Positions 10,860-21,860 of a stretch of 64,000 nucleotides of DNA are shown here, in pieces; within the stretch, counting starts at the first letter, position 1, and each line of letters starts with the position of its first letter. The DNA is taken from the NCBI GenBank assembly GCA_012656075.1, contig JAAKBF010000042.1:620001-684000 (forward strand), given 5' to 3'. Under the pieces are notes generated by a model. That model was given only the letters and a program-made list of their open reading frames with translations. It had not been told where the DNA came from and did no database searches. Both the position numbers and the translations under genes were made by a program. The DNA is from Phytophthora hibernalis (taxonomy: Eukaryota; Oomycota; Peronosporomycetes; Peronosporales; Peronosporaceae).

Positions 10860-12816
10860 GTCACGTACCAAAGGTGTTTCATAGGTTTTGAATTTGCACG
10901 CGAAACTGATGTTGGCTCGGCGGGGCGCCCAGCCTGTCGCGTCTGGCTGGATGGGTGCACGGCCTTCCTCCAATGCCAAGACGTCGACACCGATATGCAA
11001 ACAAAGGAAAACACGACTTGCATTGGAAGGACAGGTTAGCGTATGAAAATACAGACGACGGTCCACATTTTTTAGTATATATTTCGAAGTAACTGATTAT
11101 AACTGACATCTGAATAGAGGCGTTATAAACCACAATTCAAATACACTTAAGAGAAGGAATGAGCTAATTTCTAAAAGCTCATGCTAACACGCCCACAAAG
11201 CCTCCAATCGCATTGTGGCTGCATCGAACGTGACCGGCGAATGGCAATCGAGGTGGGCACTATTGCTTCATTCACTATTGGATGGATATGTCAAACATTG
11301 TTATTGGCGCCGAAGTCCTGGAGGTTTCGGCCGAAAGCAGGACCGCAAACAGTTGAAGCCAGTGCTACGTTGACTTGACTTTGTAAAGCGTTGCTCATTC
11401 GGAACAGCTCCCGTGGGGTGAAATACAATTCAGAATCTCTAGAGGATGGAGCACCAGAAGAGAAACGGATGCGAGAAATCATCTGCAGTTTCAGAGCTTC
11501 TGCAACTAACCACAACTATAGAGGGGTCTCACCTTGCGTGCGGTTTCCGACTAGCGTCTAGTTGCATGATGTTGCTGCTTCTCGAAGGAAATGCATGTGC
11601 GAGAAAGCTGAAATGGCTGTACGAAAACGGAATGTTCAGGCGAAGTCCAGCACCGACCTAGTTACTAACAAGTAGGGTTGCTTCATTATTGGATACCTCA
11701 AGCGTTCGTTCTTCTGGACTCTTTTATCAAGTCCTCGACTCACGCAAGTTCTTCGAAACCCAGATCCGCTCTCAAGGCGTCAGTGCTTGCCGCATTTACA
11801 CATACTGTATGTCGCTCACCCCGCTACCGTGGTCATTGCGTGCATGATTCCGAGCGATGTATTTGGGATGGTACAAAGGGGAACAAAATGAACTCAATCA
11901 ATACCCGAGGGGGTCACCGGCAGCAATACATGTAGAGTGTTAGCAGACTTCACATACATACACAGTATTTATTTATTATATTGAAGCTGCTCAGATTAAA
12001 TGGCGGCCGCAGTCCTATTATAGAACCCAAACCACAATTCTTTGGCCAGACTCAATTTCTGGTTCAAAGAACTATGCCAGGCACCCTGCAGCACAACTAA
12101 AGTTGCAGAGACTTTAGCGACGGCACTGTTTCGAGTTGTCGGGCCAGGACACGCGGACCTAAAGGCGGCACCGACGACGATCAGGGCGAGGACGACGGAC
12201 CGCATGGACACAGCAGAATGTGCCGGCCCCAGCGCAAGGATTGCGTGCGAGCAACATGGTGCATGCGTTGTATTCCGAAAAAGAAATATGTACTACTACA
12301 GTATTAAATTATTACTAATAATTAAGTATATTGTGCTACTAATTCATTCTGAACTCTACCAAAAAAGAAATATTCAAGCCAATATATTTGTATTTTCATT
12401 TAAAATAATCGATTTTGCCAAAATTCTAGACGCTTCAAATATTTTAAAGCGTTTGACGCTTTAAAATATTGTGCTAACAATAAATGTGGGCAGCCCAATC
12501 TTTTACAAGAACAAAGTCAGGAGGGCTGTACAACCAAAAGAGGTTGCAAACAGATGCAACGTGTACATGTAGTGAAGCAACATGAACGCATGAACGCAGC
12601 AACATATTGCCCCGCCAGGTTGGTGTAAGTTATCTCATGGCGTATTATAACGAACGCCAAACACGAATACATTTTGCAGCTCGAACCAAGTTGGAGGAAA
12701 TCAATGAAAGTAAATTAGACCCATTAATGTAGTAACGTTAGTCCCAGAGGTGACTGCGATGAAAAAAACTAAAGTCAGAGATTTTGTAAAAAGAATGGAG
12801 AATGGATTGTATTGAC
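10860..12816. other. Upstream flank of gene A with a repeated block and a palindrome
   Basis: There is no supported gene. A block at about 11,435-11,660 recurs in inverted orientation at 16,310-16,510 and, in diverged form, upstream of D and E. A second block at 11,815-11,905 resembles 15,450-15,550 inverted. At 12438-12470 there is a perfect palindrome with a 15-bp stem and a 3-nt loop. The rest is AT-rich. Confidence 0.5.
12438..12470. repeat. Perfect short-loop palindrome
   Basis: The stem AATATTTTAAAGCGT (12438-12452) pairs exactly with 12456-12470 across a 3-nt loop. It has no T-tract or gene end that would make it an obvious terminator. Confidence 0.85.
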
Positions 12817-12902
12817 ATGCATCCAGGTAAATGTACGGTATGTAAATGGTTTGCTTCGTTGAGCACTGTGTGCAATTCAAACAGGATACTGGTTATCGGT
12901 CC

Positions 12903-14873
12903 TCATTCTCGACCAAACAGACCTCCGATGGGTGGAATCGTGACCGGCGGAATCGTGACCGGCGGAATCGTGATCGGCGGCAGCGTGACCGGCGGAATCG
13001 TGACGGGCGGCAGCGTGACAGGCGGAATCGTGACCGGCGGCAGCGTGACCGGCAACGTGACATCAACAGGAGGCAGGGTGACCGGAAGTGTGACCGGCAG
13101 GGTGACATCAATAGGAGGCAGAGTAACTGGCAGCGTGACATCAATAGGGGGCAGGGTGACCGGAAGTGTGACCGGAAGTGTTACCGGCAGGGTGACATCA
13201 ATGGGAGGCAGGGTGACCGGTAGCGTGACATCAATAGGTGGCAGGGTGACCGGCAACGTGATAGGAGGCAGCGTGACCGGGAGTGTGACATCAATAGGAG
13301 GCAGGGTAACCGGCAGCGTGACTGGCAGGGTGATATCAATCGGGGGCAGCGTGACCGGAAGTGTGACCGGCAGCGTGACATCAATAGGGGGAGGGTGACT
13401 GGCAAAGTGATAGGGGAAGGGTGACCGGGAGTGTGACATCAATCGGGGGCAGCGTGACCGGAAGTGTGACCGGCAGCGTGACATCAATAGGGGAGGGTGA
13501 CTGGTAATGTGACATCAATAGGAGGCAGGGTGACCGGCAGCGTGACATCGATAGGAGGCAGGGTGACAGTATCATCAGAGCCTGAGGCCGAAGCCGAGTC
13601 AACAACGTCAGAGCCCGAAGTCGAGGCGGAAGCCGAGTCAACAACGCCTGAGGCTGAGGCCGAAGTTGAGTCCGCAGCCGAGTCAACAACGCCTGAAGCC
13701 GAAGCAGAGTCAACAACTCCAGAGCCCGAAGTTGAGTCAACAACGCCTGAAGCTGAAGCAGAGTCAACAACTCCAGAGCCCGAAGTCGAGTCAACAACGC
13801 CTGAAGCTGAAGCAGAGTCAACAACTCCAGAGCCCGAAGTCGAGTCAACAACGCCTGAAGCTGAAGCAGAGTCAACAACTCCAGAGCCCGAAGTCGAGTC
13901 CGAAGCTGAAGCCGAGTCGACAACGCCAGAGCCCGAAGTCGAGGCGGAAGCCGAGTCAACAATGCCTGAGGCCGAAGTTGAGGCCGAAGCCGAGTCAACA
14001 ACACCTGAGGCCGAAGACACCTGAGAATCGCACGGCTTCGTAGTCTGGTAACTGCCGGGGCTGTAGTCTCGTCAGTGCCTGGGGATGTAGTCTCGTAAGT
14101 GCCAGGAACAGCAGTCTCGTAAGTGCCGGGGACGCAGTCTCATAAGTGCCTGAGGCCGTGGTCTCGTAAATGCCTGGGGCCGTATCCTGTGGAGACTCTT
14201 CAGAATCGCACGGCTCCGTAGTTTCCTGAGTGGGGTACTGGGCAGCGTCCTCTGTGGTGCCGTAATTGCCAGCGGCCTCCGTGGTGCCGTACACGCCGGT
14301 CTCAGGGGCGCCGGCGCCCTGTGTCGTCTCGGTTGCGCCGTAGGCGCCAGTCGTCTCCGTGGTGCCTAGTGTTACCTCGCCAGTTCCAGTTGTAGATGTT
14401 GTCGCGTCACCCGTTTGAGTGCCGTAGCTGGCAGCAGCCGGAGCTTCTTCGGTCGAAGTTCCAGCGTAACCATCTCCAACTTCCACGTCTCCCGCGTTGC
14501 TCCAGCTGGAGCTCCCTGAGTTGTATGCTGCAATGGCCTCGGCCCCAGCGGCAGAAGTGTAACCTGTCTGGGGGAACTCACAGCCCCACGTGTCGTCGGT
14601 GACGAGGACGCACAGGGCATCAACTGGAGCAACGCAATCGGTTCCGTTGTAAGACACGAGGTACGACTGGCAGTCGGCGGTGGCGATGTCGCCAGCCTCC
14701 GGACAGGCCTCACCCGCAGGCTCCAGTCCGGCACCCGAGCACGGGAGACCGCGAGACTCAGGCAGTGAGAAGGTGGCATCGTGCACCACGGTGACTGGGA
14801 CGTCGGCGGACGCGAGCCCGACGGCGAGGATGCCAGCAAGGGCTGCGACCACAGCAGGTTTTCTTGAGGTCAT
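12903..14873 (-). pseudogene. Mucin-like secreted repeat protein, copy B
   Basis: The start at 14873 gives MTSRKPAVVAALAGIL, a signal peptide probably cleaved after ASA. The next 90 residues contain six cysteines, in the contexts LPC, EAC, ADC, TDC, ALC and WGC. Then come a Gly/Ser/Thr-rich linker with YGTTE-type repeats, a block of GVVDSASAS/GVVDSTSGS repeats, and a C-terminal block of LPPIDVTLPVT and LPPVTIPPVT repeats ending GGLFGRE. The first frame runs to 13995. Two one-base losses near CCCCGGC tracts (about 14,052 and 14,128) push it out of frame, and a short C run near 13,490 breaks it once more. The first two breaks are shared with copy C, so they predate the duplication or are systematic errors. 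The predicted role is extracellular or cell-surface; no enzymatic motif is present. Confidence 0.7.
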
Positions 14874-14914
14874 CGGTCACTTGGAAGGGAAGGTCGATGT
14901 TGTCGCCAATGAGG

Positions 14915-14930
14915 AAATTGGGGAATGAGC
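14915..14930 (-). promoter_or_regulatory. Oomycete initiator, gene B
   Basis: On the minus strand the sequence is GCTCATTCCCCAATTT, a perfect match to the oomycete core promoter GCTCATTYYNCAWTTT, 42 bp upstream of the ATG. The leader between it and the ATG is conserved in all paralogs. Confidence 0.85.
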
Positions 14931-15694
14931 TTTCAACTTCCGAGTCAAAGGTGGCTGGAGACGTAGCAGAGACCACTCCTCCAGGAAGAAGAAGATCACT
15001 TCGGTGTGTATCATAGCGGTCGTAATTGCACGTGAAACGGTTGCCGGTCGGCCTGTCGCGGGTGGTTGGCTGCGTGGCCTTCCTGGAACGACACCAAGTT
15101 GACATTATCCTGCACATAAAGGCGAACACTCCACACATGGGCAGTAAAGAGGAAGGGACGGTTAGTAGTGCTGGTTCGTGTCAGTCGAGGCGCCAGGCAT
15201 TAAAAATACAGACGATTCTCCACCCCCTATTTGGTTTTGGCGTTACAAAGCACAATTCACAATTCACACCGAAACAGGGCTTGGTAATACCGGTTCGATA
15301 GTAGCGGCTAAGTACTACGAAGTAGCACATCGGGTGCGTTGCTTAAAAACTCAAACGACAAAGGACTTGACAGCTTGAATGACTTTATACTGGTACTGCT
15401 AACGGTCATGTTAGGACGGACAGCCCAACAGGGATTAATTGCGTTGCTGATGAAACATCCCCTCGGATCTTGATTGGGTTCATTTTTCTCGCCTTGGTAC
15501 CATCACAAATAGATCGCTCGGAATCATGAACGCAATGACCGAAACAGTGCTCTGGACTGCAAGACACGCGCGGTGAAGGTTGAATGGGTGACATACAGTA
15601 CATACAAATGCAGCGAACTCTGATGCCTGGAGAGAGTTGATTTGGTTTTCAAAGGACTTGACGTGAGTCGGTTAGCTCCAGAATGGATCGAATA

Positions 15695-15966
15695 CGGAAC
15701 TGATCAGACATTTGAGCAGGTTTCAGGGGGTTGCACCCCCAGACCCCCGCAGAAGAAAAACAACCTCCAGTCGCGGCAACGTGTCCGTTCGCTGGTGAGC
15801 TCGTCGCTGGGCCCACCTACGCAAATACCACGCGGCCCTGCTTCGCGGGCACCCCGCGCGGGTTTGCTGCGTCTTCGCTCCTCGCAACCGCTCACTCCCG
15901 CTAAACATATGGGGTGTCAATACAAACACGTAGTATAAACACCTGATCAAAACCTGATCAGTTCCG
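15695..15966. mobile_element. MITE-like element with CGGAACTGATCAG ends
   Basis: The left end CGGAACTGATCAG and the reverse complement of the right end share their first 13 bases, and similarity continues for about 27 bp. The interior is GC-rich, unlike its flanks, and contains a smaller hairpin around GGGGGTTGCACCCCC. There is no coding capacity. The target-site duplication is unclear, so the superfamily is not assigned. Confidence 0.55.
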
Positions 15967-16185
15967 TTACGATCAAAAAAACTAGCCGTGAGTCGGGGCA
16001 CTCTCGCCTACTGCTTCTACCAGTGGAAAGATTACAAGCGCACGATCAAAACGATCTTCATCGGCTCCTTGGTCGTGCGGGGACTTTATGAGGTTGAGCA
16101 ATTAGTTAAACGGAGAGTCCAGAGGAATGATCGCTCTCGCTGTTCGTTCGGCAAAGAAGGTTTCAAGGCGTGGAGGTCAATCTGC

Positions 16186-16243
16186 AGAAGAATGCGGTTG
16201 ATTCGTTGTTAGACAAATAACAACGAATCAACCGCATTCTTCT
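16186..16243. repeat. Perfect 25-bp hairpin
   Basis: Bases 16186-16210 pair exactly with 16219-16243 across the 8-nt loop AGACAAAT. It lies between the divergent B and C promoters. Confidence 0.9.
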
Positions 16244-16559
16244 TTAGTGGGTGCTTTCGGATCCATTCGTTTGAAGTTTCGATGTTGCTGTGCGTGCGCA
16301 ACGCTGCTTATTATAGTAACTAGGTCGTGCACTTGACTTTGTCCGAACATTTCGTGTAGCCATTTCAACTTCCTCGCTCCAATGTAAGTCGACTGCATGT
16401 AGCTGGACGCTAGTCGGAAACGGCTCACCAGGTGAGTGGCGCTTTGAAACTGCAGATGATTTCTTGCATCGTTTTCTCTTCTGGTAAGTTACGTCAAATA
16501 CACCGTAGCTTATGAGCAGTGCTTGGTAGTAACTCACGACACCAGTAACATATTCTTCG

Positions 16560-16591
16560 AAGAATCATATTATTAACATAATATGATTCTT
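16560..16591. repeat. Perfect 14-bp hairpin
   Basis: The stem AAGAATCATATTAT pairs with its exact complement across a 4-nt loop (TAAC). It is AT-rich and lies in the B/C spacer. Confidence 0.8.
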
Positions 16592-17237
16592 ACGATATTA
16601 CTATTCCTAACTACCAGGTGTACCGGTATGACCGACTCTACTACTACTGTGACACATTCCAAGGTACTAACGAGCTGCTGCTGATCTGCAGGTTTCTTTA
16701 CAATGTCATATCTGATCACGAAGGAAAAATAAATATATGTCTATATTTATATTGAACATATCAGCTCGTATCGTCTCTTAACCCCTTTCGAGATCGTGTC
16801 AGCACCCTTAGTACTCCTAGTGAGAGGTCTGTAGAGCTATTCGGGGAAGCGTCATTTATTTATCAGGACATGTTCACTGCGCAGCACGCTACATGCACAC
16901 TACCAATTGTGAATTGTGCTTTGTAACGCCAAAACCAAATAGGGGGTGGAGAATCGTCTGTATTTTTAATGCCTGGCGCCTCGACTGACACGAACCAGCA
17001 CTACTAACCGTCCCTTCCTCTTTACTGCCCATGTATGGAGTGTTCGCCTTTATGTGCAGGATAATGTCAACTTGGTGTCGTTCAGGAAGGCCACGCAGCC
17101 AACCACCCGCGACAGGCCGACCGGCAACCGTTTCACGTGCAATTACGACCGCTATGATACACACCGAAGTGATCTTCTTCTTCCTGGAGGAGTGGTCTCT
17201 GCTACGTCTCCAGCCACCTTTGACTCGGAAGTTGAAA

Positions 17238-17253
17238 GCTCATTCCCCAATTT
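17238..17253 (+). promoter_or_regulatory. Oomycete initiator, gene C
   Basis: GCTCATTCCCCAATTT is a perfect match to the oomycete core promoter, 42 bp before the ATG at 17295. Confidence 0.85.
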
Positions 17254-17294
17254 CCTCATTGGCGACAACATCGACCTTCCCTTCCAAGTGACCG

Positions 17295-19310
17295 ATGACC
17301 TCAAGAAAACCTGCTGTGGTCGCAGCCCTTGCCGGCATCCTCGCCGTCGGGCTCGCGTCCGCCGACGTCCCAGTCACCGTGGTGCACGATGCCACCTTCT
17401 CACTGCCTGAGTCTCGCGGTCTCCCGTGCTCGGGTGCCGGACTGGAGCCTGCGGGTGAGGCCTGTCCGGAGGCTGGCGACATCGCCACCGCCGACTGCCA
17501 GTCGTACCTCGTGTCTTACAACGGAACCGATTGCGTTGCTCCAGTTGATGCCCTGTGCGTCCTCGTCACCGACGACACGTGGGGCTGTGAGTTCCCCAGA
17601 CAGGTTACACTTCTGCCGCTGGGGCCGAGGCCATTGCAGCATACAACTCAGGGAGCTCCAGCTGGAGCAACGCGGGAGACGTGGAAGTTGGAGATGGTTA
17701 CGCTGGAACTTCGACCGAAGAAGCTCCGGCTGCTGCCAGCTACGGCACTCAAACGGGTGACGCGACAACATCTACAACTGGAACTGGCGAGGTAACACTA
17801 GGCACCACGGAGACGACTGGCGCCTACGGCGCAACCGAGACGACACAGGGCGCCGGCGCCCCTGAGACCGGCGTGTACGGCACCACGGAGGCCGCTGGCA
17901 ATTACGGCACCACAGAGGACGCTGCCCAGTACCCCACTCAGGAAACTACGGAGCCGTGCGATTCTGAAGAGTCTCCACAGGATACGGCCCCAGGCATTTA
18001 CGAGACCACGGCCTCAGGCACTTATGAGACTGCGTCCCCGGCACTTACGAGACTGCTGTTCCTGGCACTTACGAGACTACATCCCCAGGCACTGACGAGA
18101 CTACAGCCCCGGCAGTTACCAGACTACGAAGCCGTGCGATTCTCAGGTGTCTTCGGCCTCAGGTGTTGTTGACTCGGCTTCGGCCTCAACTTCGGCCTCA
18201 GGCATTGTTGACTCGGCTTCCGCCTCGACTTCGGGCTCTGGCGTTGTCGACTCGGCTTCAGCTTCGGACTCGACTTCGGGCTCTGGAGTTGTTGACTCTG
18301 CTTCAGCTTCAGGCGTTGTTGACTCGACTTCGGGCTCTGGAGTTGTTGACTCTGCTTCAGCTTCAGGCGTTGTTGACTCGACTTCGGGCTCTGGAGTTGT
18401 TGACTCTGCTTCAGCTTCAGGCGTTGTTGACTCAACTTCGGGCTCTGGAGTTGTTGACTCTGCTTCGGCTTCAGGCGTTGTTGACTCGGCTGCGGACTCA
18501 ACTTCGGCCTCAGCCTCAGGCGTTGTTGACTCGGCTTCCGCCTCGACTTCGGGCTCTGACGTTGTTGACTCGGCTTCGGCCTCAGGCTCTGATGATACTG
18601 TCACCCTGCCTCCTATCGATGTCACGCTGCCGGTCACCCTGCCTCCTATTGATGTCACATTACCAGTCACCCTCCCCCTATTGATGTCACGCTGCCGGTC
18701 ACACTTCCGGTCACGCTGCCCCCGATTGATGTCACACTCCCGGTCACCCTTCCCCTATCACTTTGCCAGTCACCCTCCCCCTATTGATGTCACGCTGCCG
18801 GTCACACTTCCGGTCACGCTGCCCCCGATTGATATCACCCTGCCAGTCACGCTGCCGGTTACCCTGCCTCCTATTGATGTCACACTCCCGGTCACGCTGC
18901 CTCCTATCACGTTGCCGGTCACCCTGCCACCTATTGATGTCACGCTACCGGTCACCCTGCCTCCCATTGATGTCACCCTGCCGGTAACACTTCCGGTCAC
19001 ACTTCCGGTCACCCTGCCCCCTATTGATGTCACGCTGCCAGTTACTCTGCCTCCTATTGATGTCACCCTGCCGGTCACACTTCCGGTCACCCTGCCTCCT
19101 GTTGATGTCACGTTGCCGGTCACGCTGCCGCCGGTCACGATTCCGCCTGTCACGCTGCCGCCCGTCACGATTCCGCCGGTCACGCTGCCGCCGGTCACGA
19201 TTCCGCCTGTCACGCTGCCGCCCGTCACGATTCCGCCGGTCACGCTGCCGCCGGTCACGATTCCGCCGGTCACGATTCCACCCATCGGAGGTCTGTTTGG
19301 TCGAGAATGA
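17295..19310 (+). pseudogene. Mucin-like secreted repeat protein, copy C
   Basis: Copy C is the mirror-image partner of B, with the same signal peptide, six-cysteine domain and repeat blocks. It carries an additional one-base deletion: the C run at 17594-17597 has four bases where B has five, so the frame is lost right after the WGCEFP segment of the sixth cysteine. It shares B's two breaks near CCCCGGC. The region 18147-19310 is one open frame of 387 codons ending GGLFGRE, but it contains a short out-of-frame patch at about 18,680-18,790 that is rescued downstream. The predicted native product would be a secreted Ser/Thr/Pro-rich surface protein. Whether the frame is truly broken depends on the accuracy of the C-run lengths. 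Confidence 0.7.
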
Positions 19311-19395
19311 GGACCGATAACCAGAATCCTGTTTGATTTGCACAGAGACCTCAACGAAGCAAACCATTTAGATAATACTACGTACCTGGATGTAA

Positions 19396-20754
19396 GCCAA
19401 TACAATCCTATACCTCGTCATTTTTCCGATTTTTAAATCGGAAAAATCGCAGTCTCTGCTCGTATATGATGACTATCGTGGAAATCTTTGTACGTTACAA
19501 CGAAGTGTATCGAGAAATGCGAGGATGAAGTCTCCAGAGAAGATATTCACCAAGGCTTGGCTGAGAATTGGACAGGGCTTGTCGACAAGCTCCCCGACAC
19601 GAACGAGACGCCAAAACGGACGCAACCAACACGCACGTATTTGCGCACGTACTTTGCCAACTCTTATACAGAAATCTCCCTCACCAGCTCTGCGGAATTG
19701 TAATTCGAGTTTTTACTCAGGGTTCCAAGAGTAACATGATATTCCTCTCGGGATTGCCAGGCTGGCAATCAGGTGTGTGCTGGCATTGTCAGCACACACC
19801 TCCCCACCATTATTTTAATAAATAAATTTTTCAACATCTAAAATATTCAATATGTAAAATCCCTCAAACCATTTAACATTGTCAGATTCTTACACCTGAG
19901 AACAGCGAACCCCCGGGTGCGGGCCGGAATCCCTCCTGTATCTGGGGATATAGGAGGGAATGACACAATATGAGTCTGTAGATACATTGAAATCTGACGA
20001 GAGTATAAAGTGTATGAAGGAGACACGAGTAAAACAATATTACTCTTGTCACCTCCAATTACAAATAATACTGTATTAATAGTACATCTGCGCGCCTGTT
20101 TCGCAACCGGCATCTGTTCTATAGACGACAGTCAAAATATTCGAATACTATTCTTGCAATACACTATTCGATATATTACATTAATTAAATAGTCTAAAAC
20201 AATGTATAATATTACAAGCATCAGAAAAATGGTAATACCAAGGTTTATTGTAGCCGTAGGCGCCCAAACAGGTGCAACGCCAGCGTATGTGTTGGCTTCG
20301 AGTCGCATGTCATCCACCTCGTTCTCTCTCACTGCGCTCTCGTCGCTGTATTTATCCGCCAGGCATGCCCGGCAAAACATACTTCGATGCTGTTCAATTG
20401 GGTACTAGCGCGACGCCAAACGTACATGTATGCTTGCTGGCCTCAAGTCGTAGGCTATACACCTCTTTTCGGTCGCACAAGCACTTGAACATACAAAACG
20501 TACAAACGCACAATTGTCAGACGACAAAGAGTAGCGGAAATCCGCGAATAAATTACTACATTACTAGTTCCAATTCTTCAGGAATATTATTTTCGAACCA
20601 TTTCGTTTTTCTAAAACGGCGAAGTCTACCAACTAACTATTTATAATTTAATACTACGTAATTATTAAAGTTTCAGATTCAATATCGAGAGGACATTAGA
20701 TTAACCTACGTGGGGAAATGCTGTACAACTTATAATGCTCGAAGACCAGAGACT
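19396..20754. other. AT-rich gap with small hairpins
   Basis: There is no supported gene. Near the start of the gap is a hairpin (19421-19446, stem TTTTTCCGAT). Near 19,771-19,802 there is a stem AGGTGTGTGCTG with its complement. The rest is AT-rich with short frames only. Confidence 0.5.
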
Positions 20755-21860
20755 TCAGTAAGTTCTCAATGCCATCCATCGTGTATGCGATCGCCTCCGT
20801 CGAACTTGCTTACGAAAGCGCATGCCGAACTCGTCGCCGAACTCCGAGACAGGCACCACGGCAATGTGCGAGTCCTGTAGGAGGTGCGCGCAGAAGTCGT
20901 CTACGCTCGTGAGGGTCACGCTCTTGTCGGCGGCGAACGCTTTCTTGCCCGTGAAGTGGCTCGACAGGTCCAGGAACACGTAGAACGCTGATGTCGGGTA
21001 CGTGAAGCGCACACTGGGCATGGCCGTGAACCGCTTGACGATGTAGCGTGCTTCGTGTCCAGGTTTTCATCACCTTAATGATGCGGTGCTCGCCCTTTCT
21101 CAAGCACCCCACCTCGTACTTGAGTGCCTCCACCGCTGCCACCTGGCCCACAGTGTTCGGACACGACGTCAGCTGGACCTGCAGCCAAGTGCATGGGTCG
21201 ATGTAGGTCTTGGGTGCGGCAAGATGCCCACCCGCAGACCGGTCATGGCGTGCGCCTTTGAGAACCCGTTCACCAGTAGCGTGTACTCCGGCACGCCCTC
21301 GTCCTGGTACAGCAGCTGCTCGTAAATCTCATCCGAGACGACCTCGACTTGACGGAACCGCGGCTTGCGCAGCACGGCGGCATCCTCTCCAGGTGCTCGG
21401 GGCTGTGCAGCGTGCCAGAGAGGTTGATCGGGTTGCACAGGATGATGACCTTGGCGTCCGGGTGCGCCATCAGCGTCTTCTCCAGCCCTCTGGATTAATC
21501 AGATAGTTCACCGCGAGCGTGATGCGCAGTGGAATGGCTCCGCGTACACGCTTGACGATCTTCGGATAGTTGAGCCAGTAGGGCGTCGGGGTGATCACCT
21601 TCTGGCCGGGGCGGCACACCGTGTAAAGCGCCAGGTACACCGACAGCTGCGCGCTGTTCGACACCATCACCTCTGTGGCCGGATCGTACTTGAGCCCTTT
21701 GGTCTTCCCCGGATACGTCGAGATGACTCTACCATCTTCAGATCGTAAGTCGCCCATAAGTCGCCCATTTGCAACTGGTGACTCCGGCAACGTAAGAGTC
21801 ATGTTACAAGAATGTTGCATGATTTCAATGCGCACAATATTGAAATCATGCAACATTCCC
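20755..21860 (-). pseudogene. Class I/II (PLP-dependent) aminotransferase relic, aspartate aminotransferase-like
   Basis: Several minus-strand frames in collinear order match fold-type I aminotransferases of the bacterial-type aspartate aminotransferase group. They include PTPYWLNYPKIV (21,600s), CNPINLSG in place of the usual NPxNPTG (about 21,430), VVSDEIYEQLLY (about 21,330), and the PLP-lysine motif NGFSKAHAMTG with the lysine codon near 21,257. The C-terminal part follows, including PTSAFYVFLDLS (about 20,990). At least three frame changes separate these blocks. The N-terminal 80 or so residues are missing; the 5' end is replaced by a 20-bp perfect hairpin that supplies a spurious ATG. 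Such enzymes transfer amino groups between amino acids and 2-oxo acids. This copy cannot be functional as read, unless frame changes are assembly errors. Confidence 0.75.
21810..21858. repeat. Perfect 20-bp hairpin at the 5' end of the aminotransferase relic
   Basis: Bases 21810-21829 pair exactly with 21839-21858 across a 9-nt loop. It marks the point where similarity to aminotransferases begins. Confidence 0.9.

Larger units (their letters stand above)
12830..15264. repeat. Left arm of large inverted repeat (carries gene B)
   Basis: This arm is the reverse complement of 16,905-19,395. The inner edge is sharp: the match stops at 15264 (paired with 16905). The positions of paired bases sum to 32,168-32,169 through most of the arm, so there are very few indels. 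The outer edge is more diverged, from about 12,830 to 12,890. Differences seen include C-run lengths and two extra 24-bp repeat units in the right arm. Confidence 0.9.
15265..16904. other. Unique spacer of the B/C inverted repeat
   Basis: This 1.64-kb centre separates the divergent promoters of B and C. It holds no supported gene. It contains a 272-bp inverted-repeat element (15695-15966), two perfect hairpins (16186-16243 and 16560-16591), and diverged copies of the flank blocks seen upstream of gene A, one in each half. Confidence 0.6.
16905..19395. repeat. Right arm of large inverted repeat (carries gene C)
   Basis: This is the partner of 12,830-15,264. It includes 5' flank, promoter, coding region and 3' flank, so the duplication copied a whole gene. 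Two more 24-bp LPPVTIPPV-coding units are present here than in the left arm. Confidence 0.9.

Noticed and set aside
13497..14024. Glu/Thr/Pro-rich plus-strand frame (TTPEAEAES repeats) opposite gene B, with equivalents opposite C, D and E
   Set aside because: It is the antisense of the GVVDSASAS-type repeats of the mucin-like genes, which have the promoter, signal peptide and cysteine domain on the other strand.
19421..19446. Hairpin with A/T tracts after gene C, as a terminator
   Set aside because: Rho-independent terminators are a bacterial feature. Other evidence points to a eukaryote, so I list it only as a hairpin.
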